The notes under the pieces are model-generated. The model was given only the letters and a program-made list of their open reading frames with translations. It ran no database searches and was not told the DNA's origin. DNA of 50,976 nucleotides. Source: CBDBZL01 sp031399025. Its GTDB lineage: Bacteria > Pseudomonadota > Alphaproteobacteria > Sphingomonadales > Sphingomonadaceae. The position numbers and the translations under genes were made by a program. Of this stretch, positions 8,435 to 16,887 are shown in pieces (the stretch's first letter is position 1; each line of letters starts with the position of its first letter). The stretch covers positions 1 through 50,976 of the forward strand of contig JANNOJ010000056.1 of NCBI GenBank assembly GCA_031399025.1, in the 5' to 3' direction.

Positions 8435-9289
8435 GCGCAGTCGGGCGAGCGACAGGCTCTCGTGCACCGCCTCCACGTCGCTGCCCAGCAGCCGGCTGCG
8501 CAGGGTAGAGCGGGCGTAGAAGGGCGCATCCTCCCAGGTCTTGGTCACCCTGGCCGGGCCGTCCGAGCGCGTGGTGCGGCCCATCGCCCACCAGGTCCGC
8601 GGCAGGGCCACGGCCGGCGGCAGTTCTTCTTCGTGCGCCGCGCCCGAGGCGTCGAAGCGCAGCGCCGAGGCGAAGCCCGTGCCGTCGCGCCGCACGCCCT
8701 CGTACAGGACCGCCGCCTCGCGCCCGCAATGGGCGCGCGACCATTGCCAGTCCGCAAAGCCGTCCTCGAGCGGCTCGGCGCCCCAATTGGTGTCGAAATA
8801 GCCCGCGCCCCGCCACGACAGCGCGGGCTCGGTCATCTCGACCTCCACCCGCGCCCGTGGGGCGATGCCGCGCCAATGGTGGAGGCGCTGGCGGTCGAGC
8901 GCGAAGGCGGCGGGGGCGATGCACTCGGGATGCACTATCACCCGCCCGCGAACCGGCGGATGGAATGGCGAGCCCAGCGCCACCGCGCGCTCGTCGAGGT
9001 CGATCACGAGCCGGTCGCCCATCCAGCGCAGCGAACTGGGGCCGATGGCCAGGTGGTCGCCGCCGCGCTCCACGTAGGCGCTGGAGCGCTCGGTCATGGT
9101 CCAGCGCGAGGCGCGCGGGCCGTAGAGCGCCACGTTGATGCAGCTGTGGTCGATCGGATCGCGGCGCCCGCTGGCGCGGTAATAGGGCGAGAACACGCTG
9201 CCCACGAAGCCGATGATGGTCAGGCCGAAGCCGCTTCCTGCGTCCGCGACCGCGTCGACATACCACCAGGCATAGCCGCAGGGCGCCAC
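8384..9289 (-). CDS. crtC: carotenoid 1,2-hydratase (hydroxyneurosporene synthase)
   Basis: Adds water across the terminal double bond of neurosporene or lycopene-type acyclic carotenoids. Family landmarks are GYAWWYVDAVAD at the N-terminus, then GLTIIGFVGSVFSPYYRASGR, DHSCINVALYG, YFDTNWGAEPLEDGFADWQWSRA and TKTWEDAPFYARS near the C-terminus. The start is uncertain. The GTG at 9289 gives 301 residues, but the family-like stretch GPCFDRPVAP begins just before it, so translation may start further upstream inside crtD, for example at a TTG or GTG in the same frame. The gene overlaps the crtD 3' end by about 70 bases and ends convergently with the small ORF after bchO. Confidence 0.88.
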   Translation of the reverse strand: MAPCGYAWWYVDAVADAGSGFGLTIIGFVGSVFSPYYRASGRRDPIDHSCINVALYGPRASRWTMTERSSAYVERGGDHLAIGPSSLRWMGDRLVIDLDERAVALGSPFHPPVRGRVIVHPECIAPAAFALDRQRLHHWRGIAPRARVEVEMTEPALSWRGAGYFDTNWGAEPLEDGFADWQWSRAHCGREAAVLYEGVRRDGTGFASALRFDASGAAHEEELPPAVALPRTWWAMGRTTRSDGPARVTKTWEDAPFYARSTLRSRLLGSDVEAVHESLSLARLRSPVVQWMLPYKMPRIV

Positions 9290-10782
9290 CGGGCGGTCGA
9301 AACAAGGTCCTTCAGCGCCGTGTGCGCTGCCAGGCGCCCGGACAAGGCGGCCATCGGCACTCCCGCGCCCGGATGGGTGCTCCCGCCCGCGCAATAGAGC
9401 CCAGGGATCTTCGTGCGGGCGCTCTGGCGCAGGAAGGACGCCGCCCACCCGTGCGAGGCCCGTCCATAAAGGGCTCCACCCGTCGACGGAAACAGCCGTT
9501 CGTACGTCGCCGGGCTGGCCACTACCGGGCTTCCCACCGGTTCGAGCGAGAGGCCGCAGGCTGTGAGCCGCGCCAGCATCCGCCTGGTGCATTCTTCGAT
9601 CTCCTCGTGCGTGTAGTCGTGGGTATCGCCATTGGCCGGCGCGTTGACGATGATCTGCAGCCGCTCGGGGCGGCCGGGGGGAGGGGCCTCGCCGCCCGCG
9701 CGGCGGTCGAGCGCGCACAGGTAGACGCTGGGATCGCCCGGCACGCGGCCCTCGGCGAGAGCGGCGAATTCGGCCGGATAATCGCGCGAGAAGAACACGT
9801 TGTGGCGAAGCAGGTCGGCGCCGCTGGTGCGCGCCTCCATCATCCAGGTGACCGCCGAGAGCGAGCGGTTGCGCGGCGCCAGCCGGCGCACTGCCTGGCG
9901 ACCGACCGGCCCCAACCGTCCGCTGCCCAGCGCGGCCGGATCGGCATTGACGATCACCACATCGGCCGCGATTCGGTCGCCGCCAGCCAGCCACACGCCG
10001 GTGGCGCGAGCGTCGGCCAGCACCTCGCGCACGGCCTCGCCATAGCGAAACACCACGCCCTGCGCGCGGGCCAGCCGCTCCATCGCCACCGCCAGCGCGC
10101 TAAGCCCGCCCTCGATCTCCCAGGTTCCCTGCGCTTCGACATCGGCGACCAGCATCAGCGTCGCCGGCGCGCGCAGCGGCGAGGAGCCGCAATAGGTGGC
10201 GTAGCGGGCGAACAATTGGCGCAGGCGCTGGTCGGCGAAATGCTCGCCGAGCACCTGCCACAAGCTCTCGTACGGCCGGATCGCGCGCAGATCGCCCATC
10301 CGGCCGAGGCCGATCCGGCAAATCAATCCGGGCGGATAGACGCGCGAGTTGCGCATGAAGGGCTGGTCCAGGATGTCGTGGATGCGGCGCGCCTCGGCAG
10401 CGAAGGCGCGGTAGCCAGCTGCCGCGGCGTGGCCGGCAAAGGCGCCGATTGCCGCCTCGCGCCCTGCGGCATCGGCAGGCAGGTCGAGGCACTCGTGATG
10501 CCCCCACCAGTGGCGGGCGATGGTTGCCGCGGGCGTGATGCGCACTGCGTCATCGAGCCTGGCGCCTGCGTCGGCGAAGAGTTCGTCGAACACCGAGCGC
10601 ATGGTGAACACGGTGGGGCCGGCGTCGATCAGCGTGGCGTTCACCGGCGCCAGGCGGATCTTGCCGCCGGGCGTCGCCTCCTTCTCCACCACGGTGACCG
10701 CCACGCCGCGCGCGGCGAGCAGCACGGCGGCGGTCAGCCCGCCGATCCCCGCGCCCACGACCACGGCTTTCTCCCCCGCCAC
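9220..10782 (-). CDS. crtD: hydroxyneurosporene/methoxyneurosporene 3,4-desaturase
   Basis: FAD enzyme of the phytoene-desaturase family that introduces the C-3,4 double bond in acyclic carotenoids of the spheroidene/spirilloxanthin branch. The 520-residue protein opens with the dinucleotide motif VVVGAGIGGLTAAVLLAARG, then EKEATPGGKI and DAGPTVFTM. The C-terminal FAD motif is GLYCAGGSTHPGAGVPMAALSG. The start is GTG at 10782, with AGAGGA 9 bases upstream. It could be confused with CrtI, but its place between crtC and crtF and the N-terminal pattern favour CrtD. It is divergent from crtF across a shared PpsR-type site. Confidence 0.92.
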   Translation of the reverse strand: MAGEKAVVVGAGIGGLTAAVLLAARGVAVTVVEKEATPGGKIRLAPVNATLIDAGPTVFTMRSVFDELFADAGARLDDAVRITPAATIARHWWGHHECLDLPADAAGREAAIGAFAGHAAAAGYRAFAAEARRIHDILDQPFMRNSRVYPPGLICRIGLGRMGDLRAIRPYESLWQVLGEHFADQRLRQLFARYATYCGSSPLRAPATLMLVADVEAQGTWEIEGGLSALAVAMERLARAQGVVFRYGEAVREVLADARATGVWLAGGDRIAADVVIVNADPAALGSGRLGPVGRQAVRRLAPRNRSLSAVTWMMEARTSGADLLRHNVFFSRDYPAEFAALAEGRVPGDPSVYLCALDRRAGGEAPPPGRPERLQIIVNAPANGDTHDYTHEEIEECTRRMLARLTACGLSLEPVGSPVVASPATYERLFPSTGGALYGRASHGWAASFLRQSARTKIPGLYCAGGSTHPGAGVPMAALSGRLAAHTALKDLVSTARWRPAAMPGGMSTRSRTQEAASA

Positions 10783-10817
10783 ATCCGTTTCCTCTTTGCG
10801 CGAAGCAATCTAGCATG

Positions 10818-10835
10818 TGTAAAGATCGTATTACA
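10818..10835. promoter_or_regulatory. PpsR/CrtJ-type operator between crtD and crtF
   Basis: TGTAAAGATCGTATTACA is TGT-N12-ACA with matching five-base arms TGTAA and TTACA, so it reads almost the same on both strands. It sits in the 77-base gap between the divergent starts of crtD (10782) and crtF (10860) and could control both. It would lie inside the coding region if crtF started at the ATG at 10815, which is one reason to prefer the later start. Confidence 0.68.
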
Positions 10836-10859
10836 GCACAAGAGTCAGGAATTGCGGAC

Positions 10860-11945
10860 GTGGAGGATTGGCGGGCGGCCTGGCGGCACTGGCGCAACCG
10901 GCTCGTGCGCAGCGCCGCCTTCCAGCGCCATGCCGCGGCCAACCCGCTGCTGCGCCGCACGGCGCGCAAGCACGCCGGCGAGCTGTTCGATCTGGGCGCG
11001 GGCTTCATCTATGCGCAAACTGCCTCGGCGCTGGTCGAGAGCGGCCTGCTGGCGGTGCTCGCCGGGCGGGAGATGGACACCGCCGCAGCCGCGGCCGTGG
11101 CCGACCTGTCGCCGACGAGCGCCCGGACCCTGTTGCTCGCGGGCGCCGCGCTTGACCTGGTCGAACCTGCCGGGGAGGATCGCTGGGCGCTGGCGGTGCG
11201 CGGCGCGGCGCTGGCCGGCAATCCCGGCGCGCTGGCGATGTTCGCTCATCACCGGCTGCTTTATGCCGATCTCGCCGATCCGCTGGCCATGCTGCGCCGG
11301 GGCGGGGGCCGGCTGGCGCAGCTGTGGAGCTACGGCGCGCAGGCCGATCCGGAAGCGGTTGCGGCCTATTCCCGGCTGATGCGCGAATCCCAGCCGATGG
11401 TGGCAGACCAGGCGTTGGCAGCGTACCCCTTCCGGCGTCACCGGCGGATGCTCGACATCGGCGGCGGGGAGGGCGCCTTCGCCGCCCGGGTGGCCCGCGC
11501 GGCCCCCCGGCTGGACATTGCAGTGTTCGACTTGCCCATCGTCGCCGGGCTTGCTCGCGGCCAGGCAGAAGCCGACGGCCGCATTACCATCCATCCCGGT
11601 GACTTCCGCCACGATCCGATACCGCGGGGCCATGATCTCATCACCCTGGTCCGGGTGCTGCACGACCATGACGATCCGGTCGCCGAAACGTTGCTGAGCG
11701 CGATCCGCGAGGCGCTGCCATCGCACGGCCGGCTGCTGATCGTCGAGCCGATGGCCGGCACCCCCGGTGCCGAGCGCGCGGGCGACGCCTACTTCGGCAT
11801 GTACCTGGCGGCGATGGGCTCCGGGCGGCCGCGTCGGCCGGCGCAGATCGCGGCGATGCTGCGCGATGCCGGGTTTGCCCGATCCAAGCTGCTGCGCACC
11901 CCGGTTCCGCTCATTGCGCGGGCGCTGGTTGCCCACCGCAATTAA
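10860..11945 (+). CDS. crtF: hydroxyneurosporene O-methyltransferase
   Basis: S-adenosylmethionine-dependent methyltransferase that caps the 1-hydroxyl of acyclic carotenoids. The protein is 361 residues from the GTG at 10860. It has an N-terminal winged-helix dimerisation part (ALVESGLLAVLAG, LSPTSARTLL), the SAM loop MLDIGGGEGAFAARVARA near residue 200, and a catalytic-histidine region in LVRVLHDHDDPVAETLL. The GTG at 10860 has AGGA 9 bases upstream; an ATG at 10815 would add 15 residues but overlaps the PpsR-type site. It is the first plus-strand gene ahead of the bchCXYZ-puf run, with a separate bchC promoter between. Confidence 0.93.
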   Translation: MEDWRAAWRHWRNRLVRSAAFQRHAAANPLLRRTARKHAGELFDLGAGFIYAQTASALVESGLLAVLAGREMDTAAAAAVADLSPTSARTLLLAGAALDLVEPAGEDRWALAVRGAALAGNPGALAMFAHHRLLYADLADPLAMLRRGGGRLAQLWSYGAQADPEAVAAYSRLMRESQPMVADQALAAYPFRRHRRMLDIGGGEGAFAARVARAAPRLDIAVFDLPIVAGLARGQAEADGRITIHPGDFRHDPIPRGHDLITLVRVLHDHDDPVAETLLSAIREALPSHGRLLIVEPMAGTPGAERAGDAYFGMYLAAMGSGRPRRPAQIAAMLRDAGFARSKLLRTPVPLIARALVAHRN

Positions 11946-11946
11946 C

Positions 11947-11990
11947 CGTCTACTGGGATTGACACTCCTAAGTGTAAGGTTAGAGTGACG
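11947..11990 (+). promoter_or_regulatory. bchC promoter with paired PpsR-type operators
   Basis: A promoter TTGACA (11959-11964) and TAGAGT (11981-11986), with a 16-base spacer, lies 58 bases before bchC. Two near-consensus PpsR sites flank it. CGTCTACTGGGATTGACA at 11947-11964 contains the -35 box, and TGTAAGGTTAGAGTGACG at 11973-11990 covers the -10 box. Each has one mismatch in the TGT-N12-ACA outer triplets, and exactly 8 bases separate them. The same arrangement is known for the Rhodobacter bchC promoter. A short ACACT/AGTGT palindrome lies between. Confidence 0.72.
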
Positions 11991-12043
11991 CTAGATACGA
12001 AGAAGCGATTGTCAGCCGTGAAGCGGCAGAACGGTTTGGGGAT

Positions 12044-12979
12044 ATGGAGTCACTGGCGGTCATCATCGAGGCACCGGAGAGGCTCTCTCTCCGCTCGCTT
12101 CGGATCGACGCGCCGGGCTCTGACGACGTGCTGGTCGACACTGCCTGGAGTGGCGTCAGCACCGGCACCGAGAAGCTGCTGTGGACCGGCGAAATGCCCC
12201 CCTTTCCCGGCATGGGCTACCCGCTGGTGCCCGGCTACGAAGCGGTTGGCCGGGTGGTGGATGCCGGCAAGGGCGCCAAAGCGCGGGTGGGCGAATTCGT
12301 CTTCGTCCCCGGCGCGCGGTGCTATCCCGATGCCCATGCGCTATTCGGCGGCAATGCGCAGCGGCTGATGGTCCCGGCCGAGCGGGCGACGACCATCCCC
12401 GACGCGCTGGGCGAGCGTGGCGTCCTCTTGGCGCTCGCCGCGACCGCGCTGCATCTCGTCAAGGGCGGCGCCGCTCCCGAACTGATCGTCGGCCACGGCG
12501 TGCTCGCCCGGCTGATCGCCCGCATCGCCATGGCCCGTGGCGCCCCGCCGCCGATGGTGTGGGAGACCGACCCCATCCGCCAGAGCGGCGCGCAGGGCTA
12601 CCAGGTGGTCCACCCCGAAGCCGACGAGCGCGCCGACTATCGCACCATTTGCGATGTCAGCGGCGATGCTGGCCTCATCGACACCCTCATCAAGCGCCTG
12701 GCGCGCGGCGGCGAACTGGTCCTGGGCGGCTTCTACCGCGCGCCCATCAGCTTCGCCTTCCCGCCCGCCTTCATGCGCGAGGCGCGGCTGCGCGTCGCCG
12801 CCGAATGGCAGCCCGATGACCTTGCCGAAGTGCGCGACATGGTCGTCGATGGCAGCCTCGACCTGGCGGGCCTCGTCAGCGACGTCCGCCCCGCCGAAGA
12901 GGCGCCCGAAGCCTACCCCTACGCATTCGCCGATAGCCGCTGCCTCAAGCTGGTGCTCGACTGGAGGAGCTGGTCATGA
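12044..12979 (+). CDS. bchC: bacteriochlorophyllide a dehydrogenase (3-hydroxyethyl oxidation)
   Basis: Oxidises the 3-hydroxyethyl group of the (bacterio)chlorophyllide to the 3-acetyl group. The 311-residue protein belongs to the medium-chain dehydrogenase fold: GVSTGTEKLLWTGEMPPFPGMGYPLVPGYEAVGRVV at the N-terminus, in outline, and the shortened nucleotide fold LIVGHGVLARLIARIAMARG near residue 150. No zinc-ligand cysteine cluster is evident. It starts with ATG and overlaps bchX as ATGA. It heads the bchCXYZ-puf transcription unit behind a well-formed promoter. Confidence 0.95.
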   Translation: MESLAVIIEAPERLSLRSLRIDAPGSDDVLVDTAWSGVSTGTEKLLWTGEMPPFPGMGYPLVPGYEAVGRVVDAGKGAKARVGEFVFVPGARCYPDAHALFGGNAQRLMVPAERATTIPDALGERGVLLALAATALHLVKGGAAPELIVGHGVLARLIARIAMARGAPPPMVWETDPIRQSGAQGYQVVHPEADERADYRTICDVSGDAGLIDTLIKRLARGGELVLGGFYRAPISFAFPPAFMREARLRVAAEWQPDDLAEVRDMVVDGSLDLAGLVSDVRPAEEAPEAYPYAFADSRCLKLVLDWRSWS

Positions 12980-13932
12980 CGATGGTCGACATCTCGGGCT
13001 TCACGCCCGCGCCGGAAGAGCCCGCCCACGAAACGCAGATCATCGCGATCTACGGCAAGGGCGGCTCGGGCAAGAGCTTCGCGCTAGCCAACCTCAGCTA
13101 CATGATGGCGCGCCAGGGCAAGCGCGTGCTGTTGATCGGCTGCGATCCCAAGTCCGACACCACCAGCCTGCTGTTCGGCGGCCGGTCCTGCCCCACCATC
13201 ATCGAGACCTCCGCCCGGCTCAAGCTGAGCGGCGAGGAGGTACGGATCGAGGATGTGTGCTTCCAGCGCGACGGCGTCTTCGCGATGGAACTGGGCGGGC
13301 CGGAAGTGGGCCGCGGCTGCGGCGGGCGCGGCATCATCCACGGCTTCGAGCTCTTGGAGAAGCTGGGCTTCCACGAATGGGGCTTCGACTACGTGCTGCT
13401 CGATTTCCTGGGCGACGTGGTGTGCGGCGGCTTCGGCCTGCCGATCGCCCGCGACATGTGCCAGAAGGTGATCGTGGTCGGTTCGAACGACCTGCAATCG
13501 CTCTACGTCGCCAACAATGTCTGCAAGGCGGTGGAATATTTCCGCCGCCTCGGCGGCAATGTCGGCGTCGCCGGCATGATCGTGAACAAGGACGACGGCA
13601 CCGGCGAGGCCAAGGCCTTCGCCAAGGCGGTGGGCATCCCGGTGCTGTGCGCCATTCCGGCCAATGACGACATCCGCCGCAAGTCGGCCAATTACCAGAT
13701 CATCGGCGTCCCCGGCGGCGAATGGGCGCCCTTGTTCGAGGAACTGGCGCTGAATGTCGCCACCGCCCCGCCGATCCAGCCCGCCCCGCTCGACCAGGAT
13801 GGCCTGCTGGGCCTGTTCTCGGCCGAGGAGACCGGCGCCAACGTGACGCTGGTGCCCGCCTCCCAGTCTGACATGCGCGGCGGTTCCTTCGAGCCCAAGC
13901 CGAGCCTGGAAGTGATCTACGATGCCGTCTGA
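12976..13932 (+). CDS. bchX: chlorophyllide reductase iron protein
   Basis: The nitrogenase-like iron-protein subunit that delivers electrons with ATP to BchYZ to reduce ring B of chlorophyllide. The 318-residue protein has the P-loop YGKGGSGKSFALANL at about residues 26-40, LLIGCDPKSDTTSLLFGG, and the two cluster-ligand cysteine regions GGPEVGRGCGGRG and FLGDVVCGGFGLPIARD. The N-terminal 20 residues before the P-loop are longer than in BchL, as usual for BchX. It overlaps bchC by 4 bases and bchY by 11. Confidence 0.97.
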   Translation: MTMVDISGFTPAPEEPAHETQIIAIYGKGGSGKSFALANLSYMMARQGKRVLLIGCDPKSDTTSLLFGGRSCPTIIETSARLKLSGEEVRIEDVCFQRDGVFAMELGGPEVGRGCGGRGIIHGFELLEKLGFHEWGFDYVLLDFLGDVVCGGFGLPIARDMCQKVIVVGSNDLQSLYVANNVCKAVEYFRRLGGNVGVAGMIVNKDDGTGEAKAFAKAVGIPVLCAIPANDDIRRKSANYQIIGVPGGEWAPLFEELALNVATAPPIQPAPLDQDGLLGLFSAEETGANVTLVPASQSDMRGGSFEPKPSLEVIYDAV

Positions 13933-15445
13933 GGTGGCCCTGCTGCCGGACAAGGCCGCCGATGCCCCCGTCGACCTGGCAGCCGGCGCGTGCAGCAACG
14001 GCGCGGAGCTGCGGCAGTCGGCCGAGCGCGCGGGCAAGCGCGACATCCTCGCCGGGTTCGAGCGCGACTATCCCAAGGGCCCGCACGACCAGCCGCAGAG
14101 CATGTGCCCGGCCTTCGGCTCGCTGCGCGTGGGGCTGCGGATGCGGCGCACCGCGACCATTCTCTCGGGCTCGGCCTGCTGCGTCTATGGCCTCACCTTC
14201 ACCGCGCATTTCTACGGCGCGCGGCGGACGGTGGGCTACGTGCCGTTCAATTCGGAATCGCTCGTCACCGGCAAGCTGTTCGAGGACATCCGCGACGCGG
14301 TCCACGAGCTGGCCGACCCGGCGCTGTACGATGCCATCGTCGTCACCAATCTGTGCGTGCCCACGGCAAGCGGCGTGCCGCTGCAATTGCTGCCCAAGGC
14401 GATCAAGGGCGTGCGGATCGTCGGCATCGACGTGCCCGGCTTCGGCATTCCCACCCATGCCGAGGCCAAGGACGTGCTGGCGGGCGCCATGCTCGCCTAC
14501 GCCCGCCGCGAAGCCGAGGCCGGCCCGGTGGCCGCGCCGCGCCATCGCGACGACCGGCCTTCGATCACGCTGTTGGGCGAGATGTTCCCGGTCGATCCGG
14601 TGATGGTGGGCGCCATGCTCGAGCCGATGGGCCTCGCTGCCGGCCCGGTGGTCCCCACCCGCGAATGGCGCGAGCTCTATGCCGCGCTCGATTGCGCCGC
14701 GGTCGCCGCGATCCACCCGTTCTACACCGCCAGCGTGCGCGAGTTCGAGAGCGCGGGCCGCCCGGTGTTCGGCTCCGCGCCCGTGGGCGTCGAAGGCACC
14801 GCCGCCTGGCTCGATGCGGTGGGCGAGCTCTGCGGCATCGCCGCCGACAAGGTCGCGGCGGCCAAGGACCGCTTCCTGCCCGCCATCGCCGGGGCGCTGG
14901 CCGCCAAGCCGATCAAGGGCCGCATCACCGTCTCGGGCTACGAGGGCTCCGAGCTGCTGGTCGCCAGGCTGCTGGTGGAGAGCGGGGCGCAGGTGCCGTA
15001 TGTGGGCAGCGCCTGCCCCCGGACACGTTTTTCCGACACCGACCGCGAATGGCTGGAGGCCCGCGGCACCCGCGTCAACTTCCGCGCCAGCTTGGAAGAC
15101 GACATCAACGCGGTCGAGGAGTTCGAGCCCGATCTCGCCATCGGCACCACGCCCGTCGTGCAGCACGCCAAGGCGCGCGCGATGCCGGCGCTGTACTTCA
15201 CCAACCTCATCTCCGCCCGCCCCCTGCTCGGCCCCGCCGGCGCGGGCAGCCTGGCCGACGTCGTCAACGCCGCCATGGCCTCGCGCGGGCGCATGGCAGC
15301 CATGCGCGAGTTTTTCGAAGGCGTTGGCGATGGCCCGTCGGCCGGCATCTGGGAGGATGTCCCCCGCGACCGGCCCGAGTTCAAGGCCAAGTTCGCCGCC
15401 CGCCGGATCGCCGCCGAGAAGGCGGAAAGCGCGGTGGGCTCGTGA
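13922..15445 (+). CDS. bchY: chlorophyllide reductase subunit Y
   Basis: One half of the catalytic NifDK-like component of chlorophyllide reductase. The 507-residue protein has cysteines likely to hold the 4Fe-4S cluster in MCPAFGSLR (near residue 61), SGSACCVYGLTFTAHFYGARRT in outline, and VVTNLCVPTASGVPLQLLP. It also has PGFGIPTHAEAKDVL and a C-terminal FFEGVGDGPSAGIWEDVP. It starts inside the end of bchX and ends overlapping bchZ as GTGA, so X, Y and Z should be made in step. Confidence 0.96.
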   Translation: MPSEVALLPDKAADAPVDLAAGACSNGAELRQSAERAGKRDILAGFERDYPKGPHDQPQSMCPAFGSLRVGLRMRRTATILSGSACCVYGLTFTAHFYGARRTVGYVPFNSESLVTGKLFEDIRDAVHELADPALYDAIVVTNLCVPTASGVPLQLLPKAIKGVRIVGIDVPGFGIPTHAEAKDVLAGAMLAYARREAEAGPVAAPRHRDDRPSITLLGEMFPVDPVMVGAMLEPMGLAAGPVVPTREWRELYAALDCAAVAAIHPFYTASVREFESAGRPVFGSAPVGVEGTAAWLDAVGELCGIAADKVAAAKDRFLPAIAGALAAKPIKGRITVSGYEGSELLVARLLVESGAQVPYVGSACPRTRFSDTDREWLEARGTRVNFRASLEDDINAVEEFEPDLAIGTTPVVQHAKARAMPALYFTNLISARPLLGPAGAGSLADVVNAAMASRGRMAAMREFFEGVGDGPSAGIWEDVPRDRPEFKAKFAARRIAAEKAESAVGS

Positions 15446-16887
15446 CGCTCGTCCTCGATCATGATCGGGCCGGCGGCTACTGGGGCGCGGTCTACACCTT
15501 CACCGCCATCAAGGGGCTGCAGGTCATCATCGACGGCCCGGTGGGCTGCGAGAACCTGCCCGTCACCTCGGTGCTGCACTATACCGACGCGCTGCCTCCG
15601 CACGAGCTGCCGATCCGCGTCACCGGCCTCTCCGAACAGGAGCTGGGCCGCGACGGCACCGAAGGCGCGATGAAGCGCGCCTGGGCGACGCTCGACCCCG
15701 ACCTGCCGAGCGTGGTCGTCACCGGCTCTATCGCCGAGATGATCGGCGGCGGGGTGACCCCGCAGGGCACCAACATCCGCCGCTTCCTGCCGCGCACGAT
15801 CGACGAGGACCAGTGGCAGGCGGCCGACCGCGCGCTCGCCTGGCTGTGGTCGGAATTCGGCCCCAAGAAGGTGCTGCCGGTCAAGCCGCGCAAGGAGGGC
15901 GTCAAGCCCAAGGTCAATATCCTGGGCGCCATCTACGGCACCTTCAACATGGCCTCCGATCTCGCCGAGATCCGCCGCCTGGTGGAAGGCATCGGCGCCG
16001 AGGTGAACATGGTGTTCCCCATGGCCGCGCACCTCGACGACGTGCGCAAGCTCGCCGACGCCAGCGTCAACGTCTGCCTGTACCGCGAGTTCGGGCGCAA
16101 GCTGTGCGAGGTGCTCGAGCGGCCCTACCTCCAGGCGCCCATTGGCCTCGCCTCCACCACCGCCTTCCTGCGCCAGCTGGGCGAGCTCACCGGGCTCGAC
16201 CCCGAGCCGTTCATCAGCCGCGAAAAGCACACCACCATCAAACCGCTGTGGGACCTGTGGCGCTCGGTGACGCAGGACTTCTTCGCCACCGCCAGCTTCG
16301 GCATCCACGCCACCGAGACCTACGCGCGCGGCATCCGCAATTTCCTCGAAGAGGACATGGGCCTGCCCTGCGCCTTCGCCTTCTCGCGCTCCGCCGGGGT
16401 CAAGCCCGATAATGCCGCGGTGCGCGAGGCGATCCGCGCCAAGGCGCCGCTGGTGGTGTTCGGCAGCTACAACGAGCGCATGTACATGGCCGAGTGCGGC
16501 TCGCGGGGGGTATACATCCCCGCCTCCTTCCCGGGCGCGGCCATCCGCCGCCACACCGGCACGCCGGTGATGGGCTATTCTGGCGCCACCTGGTTGATCC
16601 AGGAAGTGGTGAACGCGATGTTCGATGCGCTGTTCGACATCATCCCGCTCAGCACCGAGCTCGACAAGGTGGAGCCGACCCCGGCCCGGGTGGAGCGCCA
16701 GCTGGCCTGGACCGCCGCGGCGCAGGCCCGGCTCGACGAACTGGTCGAAGCGATGCCCGTGCTGGTGCGCATCTCGGCGGCCAAGCAGCTGCGCGATGAG
16801 GCTGAGGCGGCCACCCGCCGCGCCGGTGAGCGCACGGTCGGCGTGGACCGGCTGCCTGCCTTGGCGGTCGCGGAGCTTTCCGCATGA
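15442..16887 (+). CDS. bchZ: chlorophyllide reductase subunit Z
   Basis: The second half of the catalytic component of chlorophyllide reductase. The 481-residue protein begins with a GTG that overlaps the bchY stop. Landmarks are DHDRAGGYWGAVYTFTAIKG, VIIDGPVGCENLPVTSVLHYTDALP in outline, GSIAEMIGGGVTPQGTNI, and the C-terminal GYSGATWLIQEVVNAMFDALF. The frame is open far upstream through bchY, but only the part from 15442 has family character. Its stop overlaps the ATG of a 44-codon ORF leading into pufB. Confidence 0.96.
   Translation: MTLVLDHDRAGGYWGAVYTFTAIKGLQVIIDGPVGCENLPVTSVLHYTDALPPHELPIRVTGLSEQELGRDGTEGAMKRAWATLDPDLPSVVVTGSIAEMIGGGVTPQGTNIRRFLPRTIDEDQWQAADRALAWLWSEFGPKKVLPVKPRKEGVKPKVNILGAIYGTFNMASDLAEIRRLVEGIGAEVNMVFPMAAHLDDVRKLADASVNVCLYREFGRKLCEVLERPYLQAPIGLASTTAFLRQLGELTGLDPEPFISREKHTTIKPLWDLWRSVTQDFFATASFGIHATETYARGIRNFLEEDMGLPCAFAFSRSAGVKPDNAAVREAIRAKAPLVVFGSYNERMYMAECGSRGVYIPASFPGAAIRRHTGTPVMGYSGATWLIQEVVNAMFDALFDIIPLSTELDKVEPTPARVERQLAWTAAAQARLDELVEAMPVLVRISAAKQLRDEAEAATRRAGERTVGVDRLPALAVAELSA

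Noticed and set aside
9290..9994. Extension of crtC upstream to 9994
   Set aside because: The added part lies fully within crtD and has no CrtC character except the last ten or so residues.
13990..15441. Extension of bchZ upstream through bchY
   Set aside because: The residues before 15442 are an out-of-frame reading of bchY; the GTG overlap at 15442 explains the start.
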